A DNA stretch of 64,000 bases from Mugil cephalus (Eukaryota; Chordata; Actinopteri; Mugiliformes; Mugilidae): the NCBI RefSeq assembly GCF_022458985.1, contig NC_061777.1, forward strand, positions 17,945,668-18,009,667. The letters are read 5' to 3'. How positions within the stretch are numbered: position 1 is the stretch's first letter; the number at the start of each line of letters is the position of its first letter. This document shows, piece after piece, positions 44,801 to 58,500 of the stretch. Below the pieces are notes generated by a model that saw nothing but the letters and a program-made list of their open reading frames with translations, searched no databases and had not been told where the DNA came from. The translations under genes were made by a program, and so were the position numbers.

Positions 44801-45636
44801 AGATCACTTTACTGTTTATACAAGGGGATTGGTGTTGTTAACAGGTGTAGGGTAATGGGATACCTACACTGGCAGGCGAGCGCAGGGAGGGTCGAACCCC
44901 TCCTCTTCCTCGCGCTCACACTCACACCGGCGATACTCTTCTGATGGATTGCACCCACCATTCATCTAAATTATGTCACCGGCAATGAGCTATCAGTTCA
45001 ATCTGGCCCAAACGAAGCACGGGGTTTGTTTCTGTTGACACTTCCTCAGCACTCACTTCTCCTCCTGATTACTGTCAGGGTCTGTAGGAGTGACGCAGCT
45101 CGGTCAGGCTTGCGGCTGGCTTTTCATTCCGCTGCACAGTGTTTTGTGTGTGGCCCTGTTTTCGCTGCCACTTTACAGCTGTCGAGAAGCTGTTGTCAGG
45201 AAGATGGCTTCGTATTGCGTCAACAGCACATTACTGTTACATTAACCCCGATGTGGTGTCGATGCGAAACTTAGAATGCGAAATTTCACGCGGTATGTAA
45301 ATCGCCTCACCTTTGTGATTAAGGAGTCGGTGTGAAAATACGGTTCCGATCTAGACTTTCATGCTGACTTCCCAAAGTTAATCACACTAGATAGATCAGG
45401 CACGTAAAAAAATAATAATAATAATGTTGTTCTGACTCTGCAAATAAAAAGGTGTTCCTTCACTCCAGCCATTTTAATCCAGTCCAGCCATGTTGGATCC
45501 CGTGTTTGTCTTCTCTCCCAGCCCTCTCTGAACGACCCCTCCTCCTCCTCCTTGTGTTTAATTCCTTTTTCTCCTGGCGTCCCTTAGAAATACTCCCAGC
45601 TGCATAACAGATGTTGAAAGCCTCTTTCGTTCCTTC

Positions 45637-45670
45637 TTTCTTTTTCTTTCTTTTTCTTTCTTTCTATTTC
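45637..45670 (+). repeat. (TTTC)n microsatellite
   Basis: Imperfect TTTC/TTTTTC run. Confidence 0.85.
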
Positions 45671-47918
45671 TATGTATATAACTCCCTGATGGCCACGATG
45701 ATGGCTGACCCGACGCGAGACACCGGCTAAACCGTGATGCCCGTGCACGTAATACAGCTCTCCGTTCTTTCCCCTCTCATTCACTCGCTCTTCCTCTCAC
45801 ATTCGCAGTGCGCCTTGAGGAATTCCACCCTCCTCCAGTCAATGCTTTTGGCAAGGCGAGTGATGGGGGACCTTGGAGAAAGTGAGAGGGCCCAGAGTGC
45901 AAACAGCGAAAGGTTAGTCTTCCTCTCATTGAGCTAAATTATTCCGAGGACAGACTTTGATTCATTAAGCAAATTCCTGGAGCTGATTATCTGACCGTTG
46001 TGCTGGGCGTATTCACTCAAGCCTGATGAGGTAAAATCGGGTCCCTTTGCTGAATTATAACAGCCCTTTTGGTTTCTTAACAAGACGGGGGATGAGAATA
46101 GCAAATAAGCAGACATTACGTTGGTTGTGTGATTTGCTGGTTAATTGAGCCTATCTAACATGTTGTTAGCTTGTTATTTCAGATAAATAACCCAATAAAT
46201 GTCCCCCAGATTACATTATTACAGTTGTAAAACGTACCCAGGGAATCAGTGGCTCTATATAAAAAAAAAGAACTTGTGATTGTGCCTCCCCCATGCTCAT
46301 TGTTTTTTATTGAGTTTTTCAGGAGTCAAATATAGAGCTAAAGCTGTGAGAGAAATAATGTGCAATATTTAGTTCTGAATCTACACTCCCGAACGTTAAA
46401 ATGCACATTTTACCCACGCCTGACAGCAAGTTCACAAGACTTACAAAAGAAAGCCCTTTCACAACATTTGCGTCATCCCTTAGATGTCTAGACATTATAT
46501 GTTTTTCTTTTCTTTTCTTTTTTCTTCGTCTTTTTTTGAGACTCCAAAAAACCCTACATCTGACGGGATAGTATGTCATCTCCTAAGAGAGAGGTACTTG
46601 ACTGAAGTCACTGACAGTACAAAGCTTCCACATTGGTCCATATTCATGAAGGTGTAGCTATTACTGACATATTTTCTTATGGGAACAAATCACCAGTAGG
46701 GTGTGAAGATGCTGCAGTGTAGACTACAGTCTCTGGAGCTTTGTCACATCCAGCTGATCTGAGTCCAGCTTCTGCTGTGTGCCTGTTGTCAGGGGAAGTT
46801 CCCGTGGACAGGACAGCTTCTTGCCCCCTCCCTTATGCGAACCAGTGGCTGGATGGTAACCAGGAGGGCTGAATCTGAAGGAGGCTATATGCTGACAGGA
46901 GACATGATGGGTGAAGGTTTGAAAGCAAAAGAGAGCCAAGGAGGCAGAATGAGAGGGCATCTCATGTGCTCAGCAGTTTGGGGTTTGGCCTCTGCTGTTT
47001 TAGGGTTCCGTCGGACGCTGATGGTCTATTTCTGACAAGGGTGGAAAAGTCAAATTATGGGCTGTGATGAGCAGACAAACCTCCGCTTTCGTACCAAATT
47101 AAACGGGCGGCTCTTGCTCTCCTTCTTGCAGCTGTGGAAGCTGCACACAAATGGTCACGGCGCTGTGATAGACGTGTTACATCAGAAAATCTCAAGGGAG
47201 GAGACACACACGTTCTCAGAGAAAACATTTTTAGATCTTCTTGATTGCTCCTGCATTACGGAGCCATTGTGTTTATTTTGGAGGGAACTCGTGCTCATTT
47301 TGAGCACAAACAAAAGACGTGTTTCCTTTTCTTTTATGCCAGCAATTAGTCAGAGGCAAAGTGGCCATCACATTTGTTTTTCTCTATTTGTCTTTGCATC
47401 ATGACCAGTTACTAACATGCAGCCTTAACAATGGCGCTATTGACCGGCTCCACTGACGATTTGTCTTGGGTTTGTTGACACCGTTTCCCTCCATGCTAAT
47501 GCTCCTCTTCCTGCAGGATGACACTGAACATGCGTTCGAGCAGCGTACACGCGGGAGTGAGGGTTAGCAACAAGTCAATAACCAAAACACAGCAGAGCAG
47601 TGAAGGTTATGGAGGTGTTGTGTGCGCATAGACTGCTAAATGTGGCTCTACCTTTGTGCCTCGGTGTGCTTGCATGGCAAAGGCTTCTGTAGTCTGCTAT
47701 GAGGTGTAGGTATTCCTCCTCTACCTCATTAGTGCTGATTTACGCCACAGCTAGGTGAAAGAAGGCAGGATGGACCTCCCACCTCCTCCCCCCGCCATTT
47801 ACACACATGCACACACACTGCCCTGCTATCCCCTCTCTCTCTCTTTTCTCCCTCTCCTTCCCTATCTCTCTCCTTCTCATTCTCCTGCCACGCACAGACA
47901 ATAGGGCCCTGGAGAATA

Positions 47919-47963
47919 CCGGCTTGTGCTGAATTATTCAAATCAGCAGTGGCAGCAAGCCGG
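47919..47963 (+). other. Hairpin-forming sequence
   Basis: CCGGCTTG plus TGCTGA pairs with TCAGCA plus CAAGCCGG across a 10-nt AT-rich loop, with a 7-nt one-sided bulge. It lies in a non-repetitive stretch between two GA/CT-rich tracts. Confidence 0.4.
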
Positions 47964-48048
47964 AGAGCAAAGGAGAGAGGCAGGAGGTATGGGAGGGAGA
48001 GTGCTAAAAAAGTGAGAGAATGCGGGATGATGGGAAGAGGATTTGGAG

Positions 48049-48350
48049 GGAGATAGAGGGAGAGAGGGAGATAGAGGGAGGGAGGGAGGGAGGGAGAGAG
48101 GGAGAGAGAGAAAGGCATTGTAGAAGTGGTGAATCTCGTTGTCTCTGCATGCAAATAGCCTCTTGCTCTTCTTTCCCTCTCGCTCTCTCTCCCTCTGTAT
48201 GAGTCACCCCCTGCCCTTCACTGCTTCATTAATACACATCTGTACCCCGGCCCTCCCCTCCACCTCTTTCCTCTGCTCACTTCTAGCGGGGAGGAAGAGA
48301 GAAACAGAGGAGTGGGGGAGGAGGCGGCGGCGGCGGCGGTGGCGGGGAGG
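48049..48350 (+). repeat. GGGA-rich and GGC microsatellite block
   Basis: (GGGA/GAGA)n at 48,049-48,115 and a (GGC)n run at about 48,318-48,347 within GC-rich sequence. The latter could mark a promoter or 5' UTR, but no downstream exon was found. Confidence 0.6.
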
Positions 48351-48651
48351 GTGAGAGGCGGGCAGGAGCTCGACAGCAGCAGCACGCTGTTGGCAGGAGG
48401 AGAATGCGCCGGTAATTAGCCAGCACCGGTACAAACGAAAAAAGCCAGGAAGGAGAAAGGAGAAGAGTAGGAGAGGAGAAAAAAAAGAGCAAAGCTCTGA
48501 AAACAAGCCTCCTGCCAGGCTGAACTCCCCAGAGGCAAGACCTGGACATGACGGTGTGCAGTCTGGGAACAAAGGAAGGAGAGGAGAGCTGGGGAAAAGA
48601 TGGGAGGCTGAAGAGTGGGCCCGTGACAGCACCTGCAGAGATGGAGAATCT

Positions 48652-48654
<3 letters not shown>

Positions 48655-48712
<58 letters not shown>
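48655..48712 (+). repeat. (GT)n microsatellite
   Basis: Uninterrupted GT dinucleotide run of about 58 bp, the longest pure microsatellite in the window. Likely polymorphic. Confidence 0.97.
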
Positions 48713-48713
<1 letters not shown>

Positions 48714-51603
48714 ATTGTAGGCATTATTTCCTTGTGATTGTGTATGCCTCTGAGTGAAGGATGCCTTTAGATGTGCAGATGCTTGGTTCATCACCAGCAT
48801 GTCTAGAACAGACCGTACAGCAACACCTATACTAATTTGCCTTTACATTCCAAATTACAAGGATGTCATGTTGCCACGACGCAATCCTTAAAATGCTGAT
48901 TGGTTGTTTAAATCCACCTCCGTACTCTGCTCCACTGAGGCTGAAATTCAGTCTGCGAGAGGAAATCAAGAAGCTGGTAACAACAGCAGTAATTGGTCCA
49001 AAATAATAAGAAATCTAATGAGTCGAAATTTGGTTTATAGTGGCCACAAACATTACTCAGCTGGTCTTTTCACTGTAATTTATCTAAACAGGTAACACAC
49101 AGTTTTATCCTTGATAGTGGTAAAAAAAAAAAAGAAGCAGATGGAGCCTCTCTGTGTGATCAAGGTGTGATTTCCCTCAGTAATGTGACATTAAAGAGGC
49201 TCTTCATCGCCCGGTGTCATCGTAGGTTAATGAACTTACGTCTAATGGAGACACTCTGACCTGTCCTTACTAATTAACTAAGAGCCTCTAAATGTTGCTA
49301 CTACTTTTTTTTTTTTATAAAGAGAGCTTCAAAAGAGAGTGTAAGGGGAGACTGTGTGAGCAAAAAAGAGAGACGGAGACAGAAGACTTGACCCTCGAGT
49401 CCTTTGCTGGCCTCATTAGTGAGAGGACTTGGTTCATTAAATGATGTGAGTGGTGTGGGCCGAGCACACATCTCGCGCCGAGAGACTGTCCCCGTGTTTT
49501 ACTTTGATTCATTTCGTTTTTCACAGAAAAAGTAATGAGGCATGTTTTAAACAATAGAGTGTTTTCAGTCTCACACACCTGCACCGTGTAGAGCGTGATC
49601 TCTCGTGCTGGGTTAATCTCTGTTTCAGACACATCTGTGTAAAAGATTTATGTCTCCGCATGTGCGCAGAGAAGAGCGTTATACCTGCTGGACACTGACT
49701 GTTTCAACAGGTTTCAAAATGTCAGCAATACGTTGCACAGTCCTGTGCAGTCAAACAAGCTGAAAGGTTGTTAGAAATTGTACATAACCTAGTAAATTAA
49801 AATTAAAAAGGCTAAATATTTTAGTCTTGACAACAGTAGCATGAATATAAATAATTTCCTCCCTCCTCGACCAAGTGAAGCAATTTAAATCTCAAAGATT
49901 TCCGTCCTCATTGATTTGCCGACACTATTATTACTGATTATAATTACTGATGTCAACGGCAAAGGTGGCAAAGGGGGTTTATGACTGCAGAAGATTGGGA
50001 AAAGCTAAACCAGCTATTGTTGTTTTAATAAAGGCATCGAGCACTGTCAGTCCATTTTCCATCATCAGAAGGGTTGGTTCCGTCTGCAGCGTGTCACCTA
50101 AAGCTCCCTGAAAAATTTCTGAATCCTGTTAAAAATGCCAAAGATGACTGTGATCTTGTTTTCTGTCCACATTTCTGATGGATAGTCGTAAGCGCTAAGG
50201 TCACTTACAAACACACTGCGTCTTATGTGACTAAAATAAGAATACTATTTTAGTTTAGTAGTTTGCTTTAGTAGGCTAGAACTGCTATTTTTTTCAGATA
50301 AATGCTTTTAATGTGATGTCACGGAGGAAACTGTTGGAAACTGTCTTATATTAACAAGAAGTTAACACAGTCTTTTGGGGGGGAATGTCACCACAGTCAC
50401 TCATTTTGTAATAGTAGAAGTACACAGAAATATTGCAAAACTTTCATTTGTGGTCTCTAGACTCCTTGTCGATGGATAGGTCCCCGGTTAACATTTGAAA
50501 GGACCTACTTAAGTTTCTTTTCCACTTGTGAAGTAAATGCTCGGAAACTAGGATATCAAGCTTCTACCTGGCTTGCTAGTGTCCTTTTCGAGTCCTGCTG
50601 TGGTGAAAGCAAAATATTACAGTGCCAAAATTTGCTGAAGTGCATAGTAACCTCTGCACAATAACACGAGTCAGGGTATCAAATAGATTTCCCGGCTCCT
50701 GTGCAATAAAAATTGGACTTTTTCTAGTGTGCACAAGTAGTTTCCAGAAAGTGAAAGTATGAGAAACATGTCAAAAATTAAAGCTAAAATTCTGTCTGCT
50801 CGCGTTCAGCTACTCTATGATCCACCCTTGGTTTCACTGATGTGAAGAAGCCTCTCATGACTTGGCTGTGAATCGATGCATCCCCTTGTGTCGGAAAGCG
50901 GCAGGCCCGTCCAGCCGTGCGGGACCTCAGGAGAGACTGGCTGGGGTTTGACATGCTCTGTGCTTCCTTCCAGCGCCACAGCCAGCTAGCCGTACAGCCT
51001 GCCCAGAATCCCCACACACCATTTGGAGTGTCAGCCCACTGTGGTCTTTTGGGAACTGGGCTTGGCAGTGTCGGTTACAGGGCTCAGATGGGCCGCTGAT
51101 GGGGCCTTCTGCCCAGCAGCCCCATGGGGGGAAGGTACACTGTAGAAAGGGTGGGGAAGACAGGTGTGTTTATGTTCCACTTGTTGCCCCCCCACCACCT
51201 CCACTGAGGCCAGGACAGATGCCCATAACATTGATTTTGGAGAAGACAGAGAGGGAGATCGAGACGTCGGGGGGGAAAGAAAGACAATGTGATGCAAAGG
51301 TGTGAAAATTGATCATAGGTAAAATATGCTCAATAGAAATCGATAGAAGAGTCCTATAGTGTGCAGTTTATGACAAAGGATTCCTCTCTATATACGGGCA
51401 TGTGCATACGATTTTCTTCGCTCTTAGCCTAAGGCAAGAAACACATTTTCAGGAAATCCATTTTTCTCCATGCTCCCTGGGCAGTGTTGAGTAGTCCCTT
51501 CACAGTCATCAGAGCCTTTTTGAAAATTATCTGAATATTACACCATGTTCTTGGAGCAAGGATTATGCAGAGTGTCTAGGTTGATGACTGAAGCGGAGTC
51601 AGG

Positions 51604-51665
51604 TCGTTTGGCTCAGCAGGTAGCAAGGCTCTGAGTAATCAGGGTTCGGGGATTCTAATTAGGAC
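51604..51665 (+). mobile_element. tRNA-like SINE head
   Basis: TGGCTCAGCAGGTAG fits the pol III A box, and GGTTCGGGGATTC about 35 nt later is a degenerate B box, as in a decayed tRNA-derived SINE. No tRNA fold can be completed, so it is not called a tRNA gene. Confidence 0.4.
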
Positions 51666-51719
51666 AATTAAGTCCTAATTACAATGTAAACACATACTGC
51701 TGCCAAAACCCTAGACCCC

Positions 51720-52360
51720 TAGAGTGAGGCCTTTGTACCGTAACCTCCCATTCTGCTCTGCTGTCTAAAGAACAGCATGGCCCCCATACTGTACAGTTCT
51801 TACATGAGTAGATTAAAACGGCTAGAGGAGCCAGCAGAAAAAATACTTCCAGGGTGGCATTTTACTTTTCGCCTCTGTATACAATCTGTGTCCAGCACAA
51901 AGATTTATCAGTTCCTATTAGGGGTTTCATTTATCATATATTCTTTACTGAAAGACACACTTTTCTCCCAGGTTTAACAGCATTTGTTTGAGGTATTGGA
52001 CATGCTTTAGTTTAGCTGAAATGTGCACCCTACATTCTAAGTCGTTTCACAAATACTTGATTTTCACTGTGACAATACTATCTTTTCTTATGTCCACCAG
52101 AGCAGTGGACTCGTCCACCTTGACTGCCTAAATTACCCACATTGCAACTTGATATTATGCTAGTAGCAGCCAATTTAGCCACAAGCCGCAAGCCTCGAGC
52201 AGTCTGCTGAGGTCTGGTAAGCGTGTTTGTTTCTATCGCTAAACCCTCAGATATTTATGCTTCTGTGCTGCGACAGACGTGGCCAGAAGCGTTGTGTTTT
52301 TTGGGTTGTCCAGCGTTCCGTTCCGTTTCCTTGAGGAAACACATGTTCACTTGGATACAA
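51720..52360. other. Gene-free interval between SINE fragments
   Basis: No coding or RNA feature recognised. Confidence 0.5.
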
Positions 52361-52365
52361 CATTT

Positions 52366-52545
52366 GGGTGGCTGAGGCTCAGTAGGTGGAGAAGTTTGTC
52401 GTTGAACCAGAGGCTTGTCCAGTAAGTCCCCATTGCATGGACTACATGCCGAAATATCCTTGAACCCGAGGTTGGTCCCAGTGCTTTCCTCTGCTGTGTG
52501 AACAAGTGGGTAGATGTTTCATTTGTATCTATAAAGAGCAAGACC
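52366..52545 (+). mobile_element. tRNA-derived SINE
   Basis: GTGGCTGAGGCTCAGTAGGT, then GGAGAAGTTTGTCGTTGAACC and AGAGGCTTGTCCAG, then ATATCCTTGAACCCGAGGTT and TGTGTGAACAAGTGGG. This is the order of the tRNA head and body of common fish SINEs (gtggc..agtgg..agag...gt.gtcttg.aaccag...tccttg..c..gac). Degenerate copy. Confidence 0.6.
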
Positions 52546-55500
52546 ATTTACATTTGTGTGCACAAGGATAAAATGGCAAGGACACTGTGACTTCCCATCT
52601 CATTCCCATTCTTGTAAATAGGCTCAAGAATGAACTGATTAGAATTCAGGACTCAAAAGCCAGTATTTTTGTCACCTCTATAAATGTGCCATTATGTGCT
52701 AGAAAAATAAGATACTGTGTCTGTTTGTACTGTGCTCTACATTCTACAGAGGAGCTTCTTTTCTCAGTTCTTAAAGTGCGCGTACATTCTTAGGCCAGCC
52801 TACGCAACCATGAATCGGCCTTTACGATGCAGCCACATTTTTTCAGCGTTTCTGATCATATAAGCTCCCACTTTTTTCCCCCTTTTTTAAATTTGTTTTT
52901 GTATTTCCACACCAAAAAAATAAATGCAATCCAAAGAATGCATTTTGTTTGGTCCACAAGTATTTTTTTTTATAATTTAAACCAGAGTGACTTAGTGTTA
53001 TATGAGGTTTATACCTCTAAGCGTTGATGCAGAGGCTACGGTGACAATGCAGAGTCTAACACGTGCACCTCCTCAGAAATGTCACCACACGCCTAAGCGC
53101 AGAGTACAAGAGTTGTGATTGGTCTGCTTGGTAGTGGCAATTGGCAATTTTTGAAATGGCTGAAAAAAAGGCAGCACCTACCAGTGTTTGGGTGGTGTTT
53201 TTACAGAGTGACCCAGACTCAGCGCAGCAGTATAAATGACTTGTTGGCTACGTGCTGTCTATTTTACCTGATGGCTGTTTAGTAAAAACAGAATTGAGAC
53301 AAAATATCACATGACCAATCTATGTGAATGGTCATGTGATTTGCAATTTCAAATTAAGAGCAAGGAGCTATTTCTGAAAATAGTTACCTGCCTATTAATT
53401 GCAGTGTAATATCCATATTACATGTCATCTTCTGTCCTTCATCTCATGTTAACCCAGTCATGCATGACTCTTGCTTCTCTTTCTGTATGCAGCTTCAGAT
53501 TAAAAATAATGTACGTAATATACGTATGGATATATACATGTGCAATACGGCGTAGAGTGTTTTGTGGGCAAAAAACAGTGAAACAGTTTATAGGACAGTT
53601 TCTGAGTAAAACAGTGAAATAGCATGAAAATACTGATGAAATCGTGAAGTTCCTGATGTGAAAACTAATTTTCAACCCACCATTTGATCAATACCAACTT
53701 GTACCAACAATGCAAAAACTGTCACTTCTGCTGATGACAGCCCCCAAAGCTGCTGTTGGAAAATAAGGGGCGGGGGGTTGTAAAGAGACAGAGGCACCAG
53801 ACAGGACAGCGCTGGTTGTTATCCCATCAGCTCTGGATAAAGCCAAAAAGCACGGCGCAGAGAGAGCAGAAAGGTGGCAGGGTGTCAGGATGCTGTCACC
53901 TCCCGGGATTTTTTGCGGTAGAGAAAAGAAAGTGGTTTGCAGAGGTCAAAGCGCTGCCAAGGGCTGTTACACTTTGGAGTAAAAAATGCTAAGGTTTCTT
54001 CTGTCCCTGCTTTTTTTTTTTTTTTTTTTAAATAAGGTGATTTCTTTCCCTCAATCTATTTCACACTCTTCTAAGTCGTTGTTGCCGTGTCCTTTTTGGC
54101 AGTAAGTCCCTGTGAATGTAATTGGCAGTGAGCCTCAGTATGATGAGACTGTGAAATGTACTTAGTCCCCGATGTCCAGATTCTTTCATACAAATTAATA
54201 TTATGTGACACATATAAAATAACGTAACACAAGGTTTTAATCTGGATATATGTCATTCTGACTCATATTAGGGCTGTATGTTTTTGCTGTGCTGTATTTT
54301 AAAGAACTGCCAGCTATCAGTTTTTAGCACAGCAGAGTGTGCATCCTCACCCAGCTCACCTCCAGCACCCTATAAGCACCCTAATTGTCATGCCACTTCC
54401 CATTACACATGTCATTCCTCATGCCACGCTCCCATGCCCATGTGCCCGGCCAGCTGCTCAGACGGGGTTGGAAGGTGAGGCCAAGATGTCAGCGTTTCCA
54501 CATATTGACAGAACTCAAAAGCACTTGAACTTTAGTGGTCTGGTCTGTTTAAGTCGGTCTCCAGAGATTATTGGGTTTAGTGAGTTGTTTAGCAGAGATT
54601 GATCCAATCTAATATTAAAAGCAAATAAATAGAACTTTTAAACGATTCAGTTTTTCATTTTTAATACAGATTTGAACAGGTCACATTTGCACGTTTCTCA
54701 CTGTGTGTTCTCAGCCTCTGGGTAAGAACATTAAGGAAAAAGGCACGGTTAAGTACAGGAGAAATACATTTGAACAGCTTGATTTTAGACAGCTTTTGTT
54801 CTGTCTCATTACCTCTGCAAATGTAATCTAAGACTGCGAAAGGCATCCTTTTGAGCTCATACCCTCCTGATTGTAGGTACACTCCTTTCTTTCTGAGAAT
54901 AGCTGTACCTGACAACTCCTCCAGCCCAACCTGCCACCACTTGGACAAAGCAGAAGCTATATTCGGCAAATGAGGCAGGGAACGGATGCCATGGATGACT
55001 GGTTCCAAGGTGAAGGCGAGCGCTGTGTCCAGGGGAGTGGGAAGGAGGAATCTGAAGCCTTTCAAAACGAGACAGTTTCACAGCCATCATGATCTCACTT
55101 CCTGCTGGTGTTGTGGAGCGACCTGTGAGGCTGTTGTTGGGAGGCTGGAATGAAGCCACTGAAGTAACAGAAGGTGTGGGGCTCCGAAATGCAGACACAG
55201 AAATTTATACATGAACACATTAATCACCAGGAGAGCGAGAAAGGATAGAATGCCTGCAACCTTTTTATTAGTCCTCAAGCCATTTCAGTGTTGTTCACGA
55301 AAACACACACTGAGGCATTTCACCTGACCAACCAGTCAGCATTTTAAATTATTCTCAAACTGTGTGTGTGTATCTGCTGGGATTTTATGCACAAACAGTT
55401 TTCTCTTGGCTCCGAGACAGATCTGTGAAGGGAGATTACAGCTAAGTGCTGCAGTTGCAATTATTACAGTGCCTGTTTAAATCCCAACTTGTTCATTAGC

Positions 55501-58500
55501 ACCAAATGGAAAACGTTATCAATCCTTCATAATGAGAATATATTGCCTTTCTGTGGCTAGAATGTAATGGTGTTGGAGGTGTTCACTCCAATATATAGAT
55601 TTCCATTCATAATATGATAAGTTACGGGTAAACAGCTGCTTGTGGTCACCAAGAACCAAGGTATAGTGATAAAGCCAGAGTGAACCAAGTATTTTGTTCT
55701 TCTTTTAATGACTTTCAGCCCATTGTTTTGGTATTTGGTAACTGGCTTCCTTCAGAGGTTGGTGGAGACCAAACACAGAGCAAAAATGTGTCTTCATACT
55801 GGATCTTGATATATCTCTTCTTATCTGCTACAGTATATGTGTAAAACAGTCTTCAACGTTTTTCAGGCCAAGGAGAGATAAAGTAGGGACCCCCTACCTG
55901 CTGTTTGTGTTCTGTATTAAACTCAGCCTAGTGCTATTTATAAATATACATTATTATTATCATCATTTTGCATTCAAATGTCAAACTATTCCTTATCCCT
56001 TTACTAAAAATATACTGGATCCATGTTAATGTGTATTTACAGAAAGTTTAATTTGGGCTGAAAAAAGAAATATACAAAAAAGGCCTAATCAACCAAAGAT
56101 TGCGCCCCCCTGCCTTGCCTGGACCCCCTGTTGAAGACCCACAGTGTGAAATAATAGTTTTCCTTCTACACATTTTTTTGGTGTGTGAAAAGTTACATTT
56201 CCATCTTCTTCCCTTGTATGTGTTTTTCTGCGCGTAGTCCGTCCTGGCGCTTAACAGACGTACTGTAAACGGTTCAGTAATGCTTTGTTTGGATTAAAAA
56301 AAAAAGAAAGAAAAAAAAAGGACTGGGTAGTGAGTGAGGCCACGAGTTAGCATTTGAGCACAAACGAGCCAATCTGATGTTGAAATCATCCTCAGGCAGG
56401 TTTCGTTTATTACCAAATATGTCACCAGAAAATGATGGTGTGGTCATGTGGTTATTTTTTATTTTTATTTATTTATTTATTTATTCCCCTCCCCCTTCCC
56501 CCCCATTCTTCTCCATCTTCATTTTTTGTTTGTTTTTTTTGTAAGTGACCTCATGTGGGAACAATCTGGATACAGGGAAGGTATTTATACAATGTCATTT
56601 ATTCAAACAAAAGAGAGATTGTGAGGCTGGTTTGCATGCTACAGCGTGATTGTAAGCAGTCATGTTGGTTCAGTTTAGCAACCTCAATCATCCTCTGTGT
56701 TACAGACTTTTCGTGTAAAGAGTGTTTGTTGAAATCCTTTTCAGAAAGTTTCTGTTATGTATACACCATCGCTTTTAACACGGCAACTGCCAATTCCCCC
56801 GCAGGTGGACATAAACTTTATCCATCTGAATAATCATCTATGAAACGTGGTTCATAAAACAAATTGTCATTATAAAAGAAATAGAGACATTTTGCATGTG
56901 GCAGATAGATGGTGGAGTGAGAGAAAAGGAGGAGATGTTGTCTGCGGAGACTTTCCTGTGCCGCTTCCTCTTTTATGGTCTGACCTTTCTCTTAATTGGC
57001 TGCCATGTCTTTACACTGAGATTCTGTTGGTCTCCCAGCCAAGTAATTTCTCCCCTTCTCCCAGCTAAAGTGTCTCCTTCTGACCCATAAATTGGGAGTA
57101 CTTTAACCTTTCCTGAGTGTTCACTTTAAAGTGTTCTCTTTATTCTTTTATTATGCAGATGAGATGCGTTTTCCGATTTCAAACTGGGACTCGTATCAGT
57201 CACACCTGAAGTTTATTAAAATCGCTTCGTTCTCAGATTTGTGTTGTAAAACCACGTTATTAAAGAGACTCGTAATAAATGACAAAATGCTAATAATTCA
57301 CATCTAGCGTTAAATAGCACATGCAGTATTATTGCAAATACTGCCGGGAGCAATATAAATCCTCTCAGTTATGCCTAATTCAACTAAATCAGAAGACGTA
57401 TTCCTTGCAAAAAAGCAGTGCTTAAAACTGCCCTAATCAAACATGACGTCTTATTTGGACTAGTTCATCCAAGTCCATAAAAAGCTATTACATGTACATT
57501 AATCAACCATCTATTAGGCTAAGCAAGGTTCATAATATATCAGTGAAAGTGTATGTGCTCGTGGTGTAATATACTTGATGTATTGATATGTTTATTTCAA
57601 TTTATCTCAAGACCTCATCCTGCGACTCTGACCCCAGAATCGATACCTTCATTTATGGTCCACCACCTTCAATCAATTCTGCCCCCGTCTTCTCTCCACA
57701 ATGGAGTGTCTCATGACTGGACACATGTAAGCAGAGCTCCAGCTTCCCCCCCCACCACCACCACCACCACCACAACCTTTTTTTTTTCTTTCTTTCTTTA
57801 TTTCAGCAGCCTGCCTGCCTTCTGTGTCACTGTGCAGTGGGAGGTAACTGGTCACTCAAATCCTAGATTGGCTGCTGGTCGTCATCCTACAGCTTTCCCC
57901 AGCTCGCTCCATGCTCCCCTGCCCTCCGTTCTTGGCGCTCAGGACTGGCAGCTATATGGCTCTGATTCATGATAAACAAAGCGCCCGGCCAAACGGCAGG
58001 AGTGTGAGAATCACCTGCAGAACAAATGCAAATGGGCTTTAGTTTTGTCACGAGCTTCTTCTCCTTCCATGCTGCGCCCTTTGTCTTTCTGTCCCCGGCA
58101 TACTTATCAGCAGCAATGTATAATCTCATTCTTTTGAAATATAGTCACTGTGTTCTGGTAGATATGGCGAGGCGCACAATGGCCGCGATGCAAAATGGCA
58201 TTCCTAACAACATGAGCAAAGCACATGACTGTGCTTGGTCAGGGAAATTCATCCGTTGAAGCCGGGTCATCTCCTTTTAGAAAAGCATAAGGTTAAGGAA
58301 AGCCGAGAGGTTTTATTCTCCTAAAAAAGCATGCATGAGCTGGTCGTATTGCTCAAACAGCCCTTTGCCTCCTCTGGATTTATTAGCCAATTTCCACTAC
58401 CATTGTCTTTCACTTCAATCTCAGAAGTGAGGGTGCAGCGGGCAGAATATAGGGCTGCAATCATCCAAGTGTGTGGCGACAAAACCTCCAGCGTTTGCAC

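Larger units (their letters stand above)
41845..51600. other. Gene-free region with microsatellites
   Basis: No convincing exon. 43,225-43,300 and 43,765-43,800 (TTGGCCCATATTCACAGAGG, echoed at 46,632 as TTGGTCCATATTCATGAAGG) look like dispersed repeats. 47,700-48,720 is rich in GA/CT runs and GC, described separately. Confidence 0.5.

Noticed and set aside
44855..44910. Possible tRNA (GGGTCGAACCCC)
   Set aside because: No A box at the right distance and no cloverleaf can be drawn.
44555..44944. 129-residue forward frame rich in Ser, Leu and Pro
   Set aside because: It derives from a pyrimidine-rich tract and has no family signal.
54661..55065. 134-residue minus-strand frame
   Set aside because: No domain or family resemblance, and composition is typical of chance frames.
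55087..55278. Hydrophobic minus-strand frame resembling a type II membrane anchor
   Set aside because: It has no ATG (opens with TTG), no supported acceptor, and no recognisable continuation in the following 500 bp.
57553..57972. 139-residue forward frame
   Set aside because: Contains CCA/T-run translations and no recognisable domain.
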